A stretch of 64,000 nucleotides of DNA, from contig JBMSYN010000003.1 in the NCBI GenBank assembly GCA_049426725.1, forward strand, positions 1 to 64,000, given 5' to 3'. The position numbers and the translations under genes are program-made. The notes beneath the pieces are model-generated. The model did not search any database, had not been told where the DNA came from, and saw nothing but the letters and a program-made list of their open reading frames with translations. The stretch is from UBA961 sp049426725. GTDB lineage: Bacteria; Bacteroidota; Ignavibacteria; Kapaibacteriales; UBA961. The first letter of the stretch is position 1. Each line of letters opens with the position of its first letter. Of the stretch, positions 51,560-60,669 are shown piece after piece.

Positions 51560-52638
51560 CACAATATTCCATACTTGTGATACAAAGATTCGAGATGTTG
51601 ATTGACCTGTTCATAAGAATGATATCTTTGCACCCAATCCCGACCTTGTTCTCCGATTGCTTTGCATTGTTCAGGTGATTCAATCAAATGAATCAATTGA
51701 TCTTCCAAACTTTTGGCATCATTTGCAATAATAAATGGATTTTCAGGCAACCAGCTTGCATACTCTGTTGTCATGTTTGTTATTGTGGGAATACCCATTG
51801 CCAAAGATTCAATCCCGGCCTTTCCATATCCTGTTCCGCCATGAATACCACCAACTTGATCAATGGAAATGGTGCACTCAGATTTGATTGACAGAACATC
51901 GGCTCTCGACATGTTTTCGAGCAAAAGGAACTCAAATGCATAGGACTTTTGTAATTTTTCTATGACAGACAAAATCACTTCAGTTCCTTTGTACAGTCTA
52001 TTTGTGGGCGAATGAACTATGCGAATGCGAGAGAAATCTTTTTCTGTTGGAATATTGGGCAATTCTGAAGAATCATAAGGATAGAACACATATTCAAGAT
52101 TTGATTTCAAAGCCAGATGATCAAATTCAGAAGTAATATTTAGATCTGCGAAATCATCCATTTCCTTGATGATGCCTCTTGCCCGCAAATCACTTCCGTA
52201 ATAGCAATTCACAATTGGCTTCTTCATTGATTTCCATCGCTTGGCAAATCGTGAGTCTCTGGTAAAATCCAATCCGCCATCATACTGTATGATGTCAAAT
52301 GCATCCAAGTTCAATGTATGAATCATCGACTCAATAGTTGAGACTCTCATTTTTGTTTGCAGAAAGAAATACAGTTGTTCAAGAAAGGAATGTGGTTCCC
52401 AGAAATACTCTTCGTTTTTTCTCCCTTGCTTTGCCAAGGAATGGTGAATTCGATAGGATTTGGCAGCTCGAGAACGAGGAATTGCAAAATCACAACAGAT
52501 ATCTTCTTCAAATCCAAGTGGATTTCTATGGAGGGTTATAAGTCTGGAGTGATTGCCAAATCGTTCGTGCATGCGCTTGAAATCATGTGGCACACCGGCA
52601 AAATTTTCAGGCGCAATATGGAGAACAGAATAACTCAT
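51559..52638 (-). CDS. Glycosyltransferase, GT4-like
   Basis: A 359-residue soluble GT-B-like protein. The N-terminus MSYSVLHIAPENFAGVPHDFKRMH and the C-terminal donor-site pattern GGIHGGTGYGKAGIESLAMGIPTITNMT fit family 1/4 transferases; the EX7E-like acidic residue lies in that segment. A middle strand VNCYYGSDLRARG recalls sugar-binding loops. It likely adds sugars to a surface glycan in the cytoplasm. It overlaps the FemAB-like gene by four bases and the next gene by up to four. Confidence 0.85.
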   Translation of the reverse strand: MSYSVLHIAPENFAGVPHDFKRMHERFGNHSRLITLHRNPLGFEEDICCDFAIPRSRAAKSYRIHHSLAKQGRKNEEYFWEPHSFLEQLYFFLQTKMRVSTIESMIHTLNLDAFDIIQYDGGLDFTRDSRFAKRWKSMKKPIVNCYYGSDLRARGIIKEMDDFADLNITSEFDHLALKSNLEYVFYPYDSSELPNIPTEKDFSRIRIVHSPTNRLYKGTEVILSVIEKLQKSYAFEFLLLENMSRADVLSIKSECTISIDQVGGIHGGTGYGKAGIESLAMGIPTITNMTTEYASWLPENPFIIANDAKSLEDQLIHLIESPEQCKAIGEQGRDWVQRYHSYEQVNQHLESLYHKYGIL

Positions 52639-53648
52639 GAATTGGATAAATCTTTTATCAAGGTATCACGAAACACGCCTCTGCTACCAAAATTCTCCTT
52701 GAATCTGCCAAGCCCCCAATTAGGATCCATATTGACGGTGAAGATACCAAAATCCAAATAAGAGAATCCTTGTTTTGATGATTCATGCATGATGGTGGCA
52801 AAGAGTAAATTCACCGCGCGATATTCTTGATACTCATCATCATGACTGATATAAAATGCGAGAATTACTTGTTCATTTGCAGCAAAAGTGCAAACACCGG
52901 CAATCATGGTGTCATTCAAATATGCTCCCCATAACTCAATTTCATTTGGAAAACGCTTTGCCAAATCCAGTAATTCATCCAAACTATGTGTAGGTTGCAC
53001 CCCATGTCGCATTCTGAGATTGCGTTTCAGGATATCATAATATGCAGCATAGTCTCTGGATTTTTTGATGATGATTCCGGATTTTTTGGCTTTGTTTAGT
53101 GCAGTTCTAGCTTCAGGTCGGAACTCATGTTCTATCATTTGAGGATTACGAAGATCCACAATGCTTGAGATTTCTCTTTTTGCATACGTGAATCCATTCT
53201 TTATGAATGCAAAGTCAATATAATTGGAGAGATGCTTTGCATACATGATTGGTGGCAGTGTGACTTGAATGGCATCAAATCCTTGTTCCTGAGCATGTTT
53301 GATGAGATGCTCGGTCATCAAGAACGCATCTCGGATATTGCATTGCGAAGGATACACAAATCCACCATAGGATGCCCCGCCATGAGAATTAAGAATGCGC
53401 TTACCATTTCTTTCTTGATCGATTGCAGGGAATACGGAAAACAGTTTGTCATTTCTCATGACATATAGTGAGTGATCACGGAATCTGTCTTTCGGATGAT
53501 ACCCCAAAAAATCACGAAGATGGAACATCGTTCCATTGTCGGATGTTCGGACAAATGCATCCCATTCCTGATCAGACAAATGTTCGTCCGAAAAACGATG
53601 CAATGTTATATCAGCATCAAATTGAAATGTTTTGTCTTGATTTGACAT
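52635..53648 (-). CDS. FemAB-like GNAT-fold protein (surface glycan associated)
   Basis: About 337 residues from ATG 53648 (TTG 53657 is possible). The FemAB/GNAT double-fold pattern includes FRPEARTALNKAKKSGIIIKKSRDYAAYYDILKRNLRMRHGVQPTHSLDELL and IELWGAYLNDTMIAGVCTFAANEQVILAFYISHDDEYQEYRAVNLLFATIMHESSKQGFSYLDFGIFT. Relatives aminoacylate peptidoglycan bridges or are tied to exopolysaccharide loci. Coupling to two glycosyltransferases favours transfer onto a surface glycan. First gene of its unit. Confidence 0.8.
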   Translation of the reverse strand: MSNQDKTFQFDADITLHRFSDEHLSDQEWDAFVRTSDNGTMFHLRDFLGYHPKDRFRDHSLYVMRNDKLFSVFPAIDQERNGKRILNSHGGASYGGFVYPSQCNIRDAFLMTEHLIKHAQEQGFDAIQVTLPPIMYAKHLSNYIDFAFIKNGFTYAKREISSIVDLRNPQMIEHEFRPEARTALNKAKKSGIIIKKSRDYAAYYDILKRNLRMRHGVQPTHSLDELLDLAKRFPNEIELWGAYLNDTMIAGVCTFAANEQVILAFYISHDDEYQEYRAVNLLFATIMHESSKQGFSYLDFGIFTVNMDPNWGLGRFKENFGSRGVFRDTLIKDLSNS

Positions 53649-53676
53649 GTTTTCCAATAAAAGTCAATGAATGGCA

Positions 53677-53684
53677 CAAAATTA
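53677..53684 (-). promoter_or_regulatory. Candidate -7 box of the glycan unit
   Basis: TAATTTTG on the minus strand fits TAnnTTTG and is 29 bases before the FemAB-like ATG. The -33 position reads GTG rather than TTG. Confidence 0.4.
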
Positions 53685-53724
53685 GTGCTATGATGCAAAT
53701 TCACACATTTCTCCCGAATATTTC

Positions 53725-54582
53725 ATGTATCCACTCATTCTTCTGCAACAAATCATCGCTTCAAGTACGCACCTTTTCGCAAAGAATGTCACTACGCTTC
53801 TCCATCCCTCCACAGTAGTCCTATTCCGTGGCTGCTTTTCTGCAATTGCTTATGGTCTGTGGTTGACATTGACCAGAAAGCAAATAAAAACCCTGGAAAA
53901 GTCAGATATACCTTGGTTTTTCCTGCTTGGTGCTCTCAATATGCCCATCAATCAACTATTGTTCATTTGGGGAGTGAAATACACAACTCCCGCAAATGCT
54001 TCACTGGCTTATGCTTTAACACCTGCTTTTGTGCTCCTCATAGCTGTCTTTTTTCTTGGTGAAACGCTTACGAGGAAAAAGATATTTGGCATCGTACTGG
54101 CAATGGTTGGAACAATCATCGTTTTGTTTGAAAAAGGACTGGCATTTGGAAGTGAACAATTTACCGGGAATATCATGGTTTTGCTTGCCAGCATGTCCTG
54201 GGCTGTATACACAACCCTTGGAAAGAAATATGCAATGAAGTATGGGGGTGTTTTTATGACCGGTGTGACCATGATTACTGGCTTGGTTCTTTATATTCCT
54301 GTAGTTATGGCTTTACCGGTATCAATTGAGCCATGGGAATATGATGGCAGCATTTGGTTTCAACTTTTTTATCTAGGCGTTATCACCAGCGGCTTGGGAT
54401 ATGCTCTTTGGTATGTTGCTCTCACAAGAATGGAAGCAAGCAAACTTGCTGTTTTTAACAATATACAACCTGTCTTAACGACAATTATGGCGTTTTTCTT
54501 GTTTAATACGGTACCAAGTGAAACTTTCATACTCGGTGCCATTGTTGCGATATGTGGTGTCATCATCACTCAAAAGGGTTGA
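53725..54582 (+). CDS. EamA-family (DMT) transporter
   Basis: A 285-residue inner-membrane protein with ten predicted helices in two EamA repeats. Typical segments are TVVLFRGCFSAIAYGLWL, WGVKYTTPANASLAYALTPAFVLLIAVFFLGETLTRKKIFGIVLAMVGT in the first repeat and LTRMEASKLAVFNNIQPVLTTIMAFFLFN in the second. Substrates of this family are metabolites such as amino acids or nucleosides, and no prediction is safe. It is transcribed away from the glycan unit and is followed by 78 bases with the promoter and operator of the export operon. Confidence 0.92.
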   Translation: MYPLILLQQIIASSTHLFAKNVTTLLHPSTVVLFRGCFSAIAYGLWLTLTRKQIKTLEKSDIPWFFLLGALNMPINQLLFIWGVKYTTPANASLAYALTPAFVLLIAVFFLGETLTRKKIFGIVLAMVGTIIVLFEKGLAFGSEQFTGNIMVLLASMSWAVYTTLGKKYAMKYGGVFMTGVTMITGLVLYIPVVMALPVSIEPWEYDGSIWFQLFYLGVITSGLGYALWYVALTRMEASKLAVFNNIQPVLTTIMAFFLFNTVPSETFILGAIVAICGVIITQKG

Positions 54583-54587
54583 ATTCA

Positions 54588-54618
54588 TTGTGGAGCAGAA
54601 AAACTGGAATCATTTTTG
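54588..54618 (+). promoter_or_regulatory. Candidate promoter of the export operon
   Basis: TTG (54588-54590), 20 bases, then CATTTTTG (54611-54618), one base off TAnnTTTG. Transcription would start near 54624, inside the palindrome at 54617-54633, which suits direct repression. Confidence 0.5.
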
Positions 54619-54633
54619 ATAGTATTACTATCA
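54617..54633. promoter_or_regulatory. Palindromic operator candidate for the TetR regulator
   Basis: TGATAGT-ATT-ACTATCA is a perfect 7-3-7 inverted repeat 28 bases before the ABC transporter ATG. It overlaps the end of the predicted -7 box and the predicted start site. The TetR-family gene at the end of the same operon is the natural candidate to bind it. A hairpin terminator for the EamA gene is the alternative, but the stem is short and AT-rich. Confidence 0.55.
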
Positions 54634-54660
54634 TTCATTTACATGTTTACCATTTGATTT

Positions 54661-57186
54661 ATGAAATCAACATTAATATCGGTACTTGAATCACTTACTT
54701 CCACTGATAGGGAATTATTTCCCAAACAAGTGGACGATTTTTTTGTTGCATCTTCAGAGACTATTGCAGAGTCATTGGTCTCAGAGTTTCATGCAGGGTT
54801 AAAATATCCGTATTGGACAAGTGGATTCATATTGAAGGATGCCTGTAAGCTTATGGGCATCAATTCATCTGTATATGTGTTTGATGCAATGTCGATGAGT
54901 GAAACAAATGGTCCAATTCGATATCCGGCAGTTATTCCATTTTGGAGAAATCAAGAAAACATCCATGATTTGGATACAGCTGAATTATGTGTATTGTTTG
55001 AAAAAACATCTGATGCTTTTCTTGGAGTGGTCTATCCTTCAAAAGAAGAAGTGACTTTGACTTTACAGGACATTCAGCGCTTGATCAATGAATATAATTT
55101 GATTTTGCGAAGAATGATAGAAAAGCATATAAATGATAATACTCAAAAGCATGACAGAACATATTCTGTGGAATGTTTGAACACAACTGATACGTCCACT
55201 TTGATTTGTCTGCATGCAATAGCATTGGAGAATACTGAAACCGAAGATGAATATGCACGATTGATTAGTTCAATGCTTTCTTCAGAAAGGGAACAGGAGC
55301 TTTGGAGAGCGCATCCATTCTTTACTGAATGGTTGTCTATCCATCATGAGGGACTTCCTCTTTTAATCTTAAATTCCGAAGTGCATGAAGAGCAGGCACC
55401 AAAAGAAGTGCATGAAATGTCTCCCGTTGAAAGAGCTTTGCAATATGTAAAGTTCGAGAAGCGAGACATATATGTCATCATAATCTATGCAATATTGATA
55501 GGACTTGTTTCGCTTGTCACTCCTTTAACCATCAATGCGCTAGTCACGACTATTTCAGCAGGCGTTTTTACAATGCCATTGATTGTCCTTTCTGCCATCA
55601 TCTTTACAGGAATTCTTGTTGCTGGTGGTGTTGGAATTGCCCAACTCTATGTGGTTGAATTATTACAACAAAGAATTTTCGTTAATACTGCATTTGAGAT
55701 TGGCTATAAATTTCCGCATGCAAAACAAGAATTGTTTAGTGCCACCTATGCACCAGAATTACTCAATAGATTTTTCGACATTGTCACTCTTCAAAAAGGG
55801 ATCAGAAAATTATTGATTGATGGATTGAGTGCGGTGGTGATAGGTACTGCCGGACTTCTGCTTCTTGTATTCATTAGTCCGGAATTATTGGCATTAGGGG
55901 TATTGCTTTTGGTCTTTTCTCTGCTGCTTGTGTATGTGCTCGGGAAAAATGGATTAAAAACAAGCATGGCAGAATCCAAGAAGAAATATGATGTAGCAGG
56001 ATTTTTGGAAGATATGGCAAGGAGCGTTGGATCATTCAAATTGATTGGATCCAATGAATACATTTTCAAAAGAATTGACACACTTGCATCGGATTATATC
56101 AAGTATAGAAATCAGCATTTTAAGATATTGCTTCGACAACATTTAGGTTTTACCTTCATTCGTGCTGCGGTGAATACCGGTGTTCTTGCAGTAGGTGGAT
56201 GGCTGGTTTTTGAAAGGCAAATCACGCTTGGTCAATTGGTGGCTACAGAAATCGTGATTGTTACTTTGATCAATTCACTAGAAAAACTCACCAATCAATT
56301 GGAAGTGATCTATGATACATTGACAGCTTTTGATAAAGTATCCCTAGTTACGGATATTCCTTTGGAGAGAAGAGGCGGCGAAAAACTGATTGATTCTGAA
56401 AAGGGAATTTCTGTTCATTGTGAACATGTATCATTTGCCTATGATAAAAGACCTCTACTCAAGGATATTCACTTTTCGGTGGATGCAGGAAGCCATGTAG
56501 CATTGGTTGGAAAAAGCGGAGCAGGAAAATCAACTCTTTCTCAATTGTTTCTCGGTGTGATGGAAACATCCATGGGAACAATTCTGATTGATGATGTTGA
56601 TGTCAGAAGATTGGATCTTGCCAGCATCAGAAAGAACATTGGTTTGGTATTCCCACATGATGAAATATTTGATGGAACCGTTTGGGATAATATCACGCTG
56701 GGAAGAGAATGGGTTACTGGACGAGATGTCATGAAAGCCATTCGTCTGACAAGACTCGATGAAGAATTTTTGCGATTCCCCAAAGGTTTGCACACAAAAG
56801 TGTTGTCTCATGGAAGAAATCTATCAACCGGACAAATCAGACGCTTAATGATTGCGAGAGCGATTGTGCACAAACCTCGGCTTTTGATCTTGGATGAAGC
56901 ATTCACAGGTATTGAAGAACACATGAAGCTTGCAATCATAAAGGATTTGTATTCTTCCGAATATCAATGGACAGTGATCTCCATAACGCATGATCCGGAA
57001 GTTTTGATGTGTTCTGATTATGTATATGTTTTGGATAATGGCATCATAGCAGAAGAGGGAACACCCGAAGGTCTGTCTTCTCAAAAGGATTCCGTATTGA
57101 GCTCCATGTTCCCTGAATTAACCATTCATATCCAAGCACAGAAAATGTCTCATAATTCAGCAGGAAAGAGCAACCGTGGATTATAG
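54661..57186 (+). CDS. Type I secretion-like ABC exporter with degenerate C39-like N-terminal domain
   Basis: An 841-residue half-transporter. Residues about 1-150 look like a peptidase C39-like domain without its catalytic Cys and His: ILKDACKLMGINSSVYVFDA, YPAVIPFW, AELCVLFEKTSDAFLGVVYPS. About 150-265 is an unassigned linker. Then come six membrane helices (about 270-560) and the ATPase with Walker A G617-K-S-G-A-G-K-S624, signature LSTGQ (721-725), Walker B LLILDE (741-746) and the H-loop THD. The Q-loop position reads VFPHDE, with H666 where Gln is usual. It should power export of a peptide, protein or lipid together with the HlyD and TolC proteins that follow. The substrate is unknown. 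The downstream gene overlaps by 11 bases. Confidence 0.88.
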   Translation: MKSTLISVLESLTSTDRELFPKQVDDFFVASSETIAESLVSEFHAGLKYPYWTSGFILKDACKLMGINSSVYVFDAMSMSETNGPIRYPAVIPFWRNQENIHDLDTAELCVLFEKTSDAFLGVVYPSKEEVTLTLQDIQRLINEYNLILRRMIEKHINDNTQKHDRTYSVECLNTTDTSTLICLHAIALENTETEDEYARLISSMLSSEREQELWRAHPFFTEWLSIHHEGLPLLILNSEVHEEQAPKEVHEMSPVERALQYVKFEKRDIYVIIIYAILIGLVSLVTPLTINALVTTISAGVFTMPLIVLSAIIFTGILVAGGVGIAQLYVVELLQQRIFVNTAFEIGYKFPHAKQELFSATYAPELLNRFFDIVTLQKGIRKLLIDGLSAVVIGTAGLLLLVFISPELLALGVLLLVFSLLLVYVLGKNGLKTSMAESKKKYDVAGFLEDMARSVGSFKLIGSNEYIFKRIDTLASDYIKYRNQHFKILLRQHLGFTFIRAAVNTGVLAVGGWLVFERQITLGQLVATEIVIVTLINSLEKLTNQLEVIYDTLTAFDKVSLVTDIPLERRGGEKLIDSEKGISVHCEHVSFAYDKRPLLKDIHFSVDAGSHVALVGKSGAGKSTLSQLFLGVMETSMGTILIDDVDVRRLDLASIRKNIGLVFPHDEIFDGTVWDNITLGREWVTGRDVMKAIRLTRLDEEFLRFPKGLHTKVLSHGRNLSTGQIRRLMIARAIVHKPRLLILDEAFTGIEEHMKLAIIKDLYSSEYQWTVISITHDPEVLMCSDYVYVLDNGIIAEEGTPEGLSSQKDSVLSSMFPELTIHIQAQKMSHNSAGKSNRGL

Positions 57187-58579
57187 TAAAAAACAAGGCG
57201 TCACCGTTCCATTTCGTGAGAGCAAATCCGGATTCATTGCTTCCAATGCAATATCCGCTGTGCGTTCACCAAATTCACTGCGAATGATGGCATATATCAT
57301 TACAGGATTATTGGTATTGCTTGTCATTGTCCTTACTTATGTTCCTTGGGTGCAAACAGTTGCAGGCAAAGGGCAAGTGACAGCGCTCATTCCCGGGCAA
57401 AGACCTCAGAATATCAATGCTCAAATCACTGGTCGACTTGTCAGATGGCATGTACAGGAAGGACAGCATGTTGAAGAGGGAGACACAATTGCCGTTTTAC
57501 AAGATATTGATGAAAAATTCTTGGATACTGCACTTTTGCAAAATCAAGAAGCACAACTTCTTGCCATAGAAAGCAGAAGAAATAGTATCATGTCACAGCT
57601 TTCTGCATTGCGTCAGCAAATATCCGCTGAATCATCAGCAAGAGATGCTAGTGTTCGATCTTCACTTGAAAAAGTGCAACAAGCAAAACAAAAGCGAATT
57701 GCTTCCGAAGAGAGGATTAAACAAAATACATTGGATGTATCAGTTGCCAAGCAGCGATTCCAAGATAGAAAAACATTGTTTGATAAAGGCCTTTTATCCC
57801 AAAGACAATTTGAAAATGCTCAGCTTGAACTCCAAAGAGCCGAAGTAGGATACAATAGTCAGATTGCCGAGGTTGAAGCTGCAAGAAGAGCTGAAGGAGA
57901 AGCTTTGGAAAATGTGAAGAATAAGGAATCAGAAGGTACTTCAAAAATCGTCAAAGCGATGGCTGATGAATCTAAAGCACTTGAAACCGTGGCATCAATA
58001 GACAATTCATTGTTTAAAGGCAGATCTGAAATGAATGCCATGTTTTCGCGAAGAAGTGCTTCAGTGGTTAGAGCTCCAAGTAAAGGGAAAATTGTCCGAC
58101 TCTATACAATCGGTGCCGGTGAAACTGTTAAACAAGGTGATAAGCTTGCGATTCTAGCTCCTGAAATGAATACACCTGCAGTTGAATTAACTATTTCCGG
58201 AAATGATGCACCACTATTGAGCAAAGGAAGAAAAGTTCGTGTTCAATTTGATGGCTTCCCCGCATTTATCATTCGTGGTTGGCCCGGTGCTTCAGTTGGT
58301 ACTTTTGGTGGTGTGATTTCCGTTATTGACGCCATCGAGGATGAATCGTTTGGTGGACAATTCAGAATAATCGTCAAACCAGATCCAAATGATGAACCAT
58401 GGCCTTCTTCTGACTATCTTCGCCCGGGAACACAAGCCTCCGGTTGGATGCAGTTGAATGTTGTTTCACTCGGATGGGAAATATGGCGTCAGCTCAATGG
58501 CTTCCCACCAACGGTGAAAAGACCAGAAAATGCCACATATCCAAAAGAAGTGAAAGAAGTTGAATCGGAGAAAGAATGA
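57176..58579 (+). CDS. HlyD-family membrane fusion (adaptor) protein
   Basis: A 467-residue protein that starts at GTG 57176 with AGGAAAGAG upstream, overlapping the ABC gene. A cytoplasmic N-terminus (about 40 residues) and one membrane helix (about 40-60: MAYIITGLLVLLVIVLTYV) precede the lipoyl-like half-motif GRLVRWHVQEGQHVEEGDTIAVLQDID. A long coiled coil (about 110-290) follows, then the second half-motif (GKIVRLYTIGAGETVKQGDKLAILAPE) and a C-terminal beta-barrel. It bridges the inner-membrane ABC protein to the TolC-like channel. The end overlaps the next start by four bases. Confidence 0.92.
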   Translation: MDYSKKQGVTVPFRESKSGFIASNAISAVRSPNSLRMMAYIITGLLVLLVIVLTYVPWVQTVAGKGQVTALIPGQRPQNINAQITGRLVRWHVQEGQHVEEGDTIAVLQDIDEKFLDTALLQNQEAQLLAIESRRNSIMSQLSALRQQISAESSARDASVRSSLEKVQQAKQKRIASEERIKQNTLDVSVAKQRFQDRKTLFDKGLLSQRQFENAQLELQRAEVGYNSQIAEVEAARRAEGEALENVKNKESEGTSKIVKAMADESKALETVASIDNSLFKGRSEMNAMFSRRSASVVRAPSKGKIVRLYTIGAGETVKQGDKLAILAPEMNTPAVELTISGNDAPLLSKGRKVRVQFDGFPAFIIRGWPGASVGTFGGVISVIDAIEDESFGGQFRIIVKPDPNDEPWPSSDYLRPGTQASGWMQLNVVSLGWEIWRQLNGFPPTVKRPENATYPKEVKEVESEKE

Positions 58580-59976
58580 GAATATTCTCTTGTATGATTC
58601 TTTGTTTTATCGCCGGCTTGTTTTGTTGCTTCACTTTGAAGTCGCAAGTTCAAGATGTAAAGCCAATCGATACTTTGTCTCTTGATGAGGTACTTGCAAT
58701 TGTCAATGCAAATCACCCAAAATTACTTGAGTTTCGACTAGGTAGAAATGCAGCGGACGCACAGTTAATGCGTGCGTGGTCAGGATTGGATCCTCAAATC
58801 AATGCTGAAATCGGCGGCAAGAATGAGAAAGAATCTTTCAAATCACAAACATCGATTGCTACAATGGAAGTGCCATTATATTGGGGTCCTAAATTTGTTG
58901 CAGGATGGAGAAGAAATCTTGGGTTATTTGATGAAGATTTGAATACTCAAATTTCTGGGGAAGTTTCTTTTGGAATCATGGTTCCACTCTGGCGCAATAT
59001 TTTGATCGATAAAAATCGAGCTTCAATTTTGAAAGCGGAGCAAATCCCAACCATAGCCGAGGCTGAAATTCTATCTACGCGAAATGAATTGTTTTTGAAA
59101 GTTTCGGAAAAGTATTGGGACTGGTCTGGTGCCTTGGCAAAACAGGCGATTGCTCGCGATCTCCTTAGCATAGCAGAGTTTCGTTTGCAAGGTATTACTG
59201 CAGAACTTAATAGTGGGGAAAGAGCTCGCATTGATAGTATTGAAATGATTCAGGAGATACAAAGAAGAAGAGGTGCATTTTTTAAAGCTCGAAGAGAATT
59301 GGAAAAAGCACAAATCGCACTTTCGGTATTTCTCTGGAATAGCAATGGAACACCTGCAAATGTTCCGGTTGGAATTGTACCTCAAAATCCACTAGATGTG
59401 TTTAGACTCGATACGGGATCATATATTCGAGACAAAGAATTGGCTTTGCAAAAAAGACCTGAATTGACAAGAAATTCAGCGGAATTGAATCAAGCTGATA
59501 TTGATATCAGATTAGCTCGTGAGCAACAAAAGCCAGAGATTTCACTGAAGGTATTGCCTTATTCAACGGTCCAGACTATCGATGGTTCTGTTCCGGACTA
59601 TAAAGTTGGCATTCAAGCCGATATGCCTTTACTATTCAGAGATGCACGAGGTCAAACTGCACTTGCTGAAATCAAACAACAAACGCTTACCTTTAAAAGG
59701 AATGCCATCGAACGAGATATTTCTGCCTCCGTCGATGATGCTGCATCTGAAATGATTGCCACTTATGATCAAGCATTAGCCGCGCGAGAGGAATTATCAG
59801 CGGCAAGACAAATGGAAGCTGCTGAAAGGGAATTGTATGAACGCGGAGAAGGGAATTTGTTCACAGTCAATTTTCGTGAACGATTCACCGTTGAATCAGC
59901 ATCAAGGGAAATCGATGCAAGAATGAATTTCCGCAAGGCAATAGCATATTATCTGTGGTCTACTGCAGGATTCTGA
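58576..59976 (+). CDS. TolC-family outer membrane efflux protein
   Basis: A 466-residue protein with a signal peptide (ends near LKSQ). The two tandem outer-membrane efflux repeats are present: LDEVLAIVNANHPKLLEFRLGRNAADAQL with a long helical part, and KRPELTRNSAELNQADIDIRLAREQQKPEISLKV. The chain ends in Phe (WSTAGF), as outer-membrane barrels do. It forms the trimeric exit duct of the tripartite exporter and is coupled to the HlyD gene by four bases. Confidence 0.93.
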   Translation: MRIFSCMILCFIAGLFCCFTLKSQVQDVKPIDTLSLDEVLAIVNANHPKLLEFRLGRNAADAQLMRAWSGLDPQINAEIGGKNEKESFKSQTSIATMEVPLYWGPKFVAGWRRNLGLFDEDLNTQISGEVSFGIMVPLWRNILIDKNRASILKAEQIPTIAEAEILSTRNELFLKVSEKYWDWSGALAKQAIARDLLSIAEFRLQGITAELNSGERARIDSIEMIQEIQRRRGAFFKARRELEKAQIALSVFLWNSNGTPANVPVGIVPQNPLDVFRLDTGSYIRDKELALQKRPELTRNSAELNQADIDIRLAREQQKPEISLKVLPYSTVQTIDGSVPDYKVGIQADMPLLFRDARGQTALAEIKQQTLTFKRNAIERDISASVDDAASEMIATYDQALAAREELSAARQMEAAERELYERGEGNLFTVNFRERFTVESASREIDARMNFRKAIAYYLWSTAGF

Positions 59977-59980
59977 CACA

Positions 59981-60667
59981 TTGGATAACATTTCACATAT
60001 CCTTGATGAGATTTCAGGTTTTACAATTAAAAACCCTCGCCAAACAGAACTTGGAAGATCCATCCTTTTTCATGGTATTAACATGATTTCGGAAGTTGGT
60101 TTTGAAGATTTCACTTTCAAAAAATTGGGCAATGCAATAGGATCTCCTGAAGCTTCCATCTATCGCTATTTTGAAAATAAACACAAGTTTTTGCTCTATG
60201 TGAATGCTTTATATTGGGGAATGATTGATGTCAGATGTCAAGATATTATGCATGCGGACAACTCACAGATTGAGAAGGCACAAACAATCATCGATATTCT
60301 ATGCAATCCACCAAATATTCATGTTTCTGAAATCATTATCGAGGGCGAACTGATGTACAGAATTGTGATGAGTGAATCGGTGAAAACGTTCATGACAAAA
60401 CAAGTAGATAATGATAATCATCACGGTGCATTTAAAACCCTTAAATCAGTGACTAGACATCTTTCATTTGTGATAGCAAGTTTGAATCCACATTGTTTAT
60501 ACCCAAAAGCACTTGCATCAACAATCATTGAAATCTCACTATTTCAAAGATACTTTTCCGAGCATCTTCCATCCATGACGGATATTGGAAGCAGAAAATC
60601 AATTGGAGATGATTTGAAAGAATTAATGTTGGAGATGATATATGCCGGTGGAAAACAACGTGCATAG
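59981..60667 (+). CDS. TetR-family transcriptional regulator of the export operon
   Basis: A 228-residue protein starting at TTG 59981, 4 bases after the tolC stop; no upstream ATG or GTG is in frame. The TetR helix-turn-helix is FGIDFTF-type: EVGFEDFTFKKLGNAIGSPEASIYRYFENKHKFLLYV (about 36-72). The rest is an all-helical ligand-binding region. Since the gene is last in the operon, it should repress the whole unit and its own expression, relieved by the exported compound or a signal. The operator candidate is at 54617-54633. A gap of 2 bases separates it from the convergent DUF1232 gene. Confidence 0.88.
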   Translation: MDNISHILDEISGFTIKNPRQTELGRSILFHGINMISEVGFEDFTFKKLGNAIGSPEASIYRYFENKHKFLLYVNALYWGMIDVRCQDIMHADNSQIEKAQTIIDILCNPPNIHVSEIIIEGELMYRIVMSESVKTFMTKQVDNDNHHGAFKTLKSVTRHLSFVIASLNPHCLYPKALASTIIEISLFQRYFSEHLPSMTDIGSRKSIGDDLKELMLEMIYAGGKQRA

Positions 60668-60669
60668 TA

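Noticed and set aside
53658..54660. Search for an RTX or bacteriocin substrate gene next to the ABC exporter
   Set aside because: No small ORF with double-Gly leader or Gly-rich repeats was seen between the EamA gene and the TetR gene.
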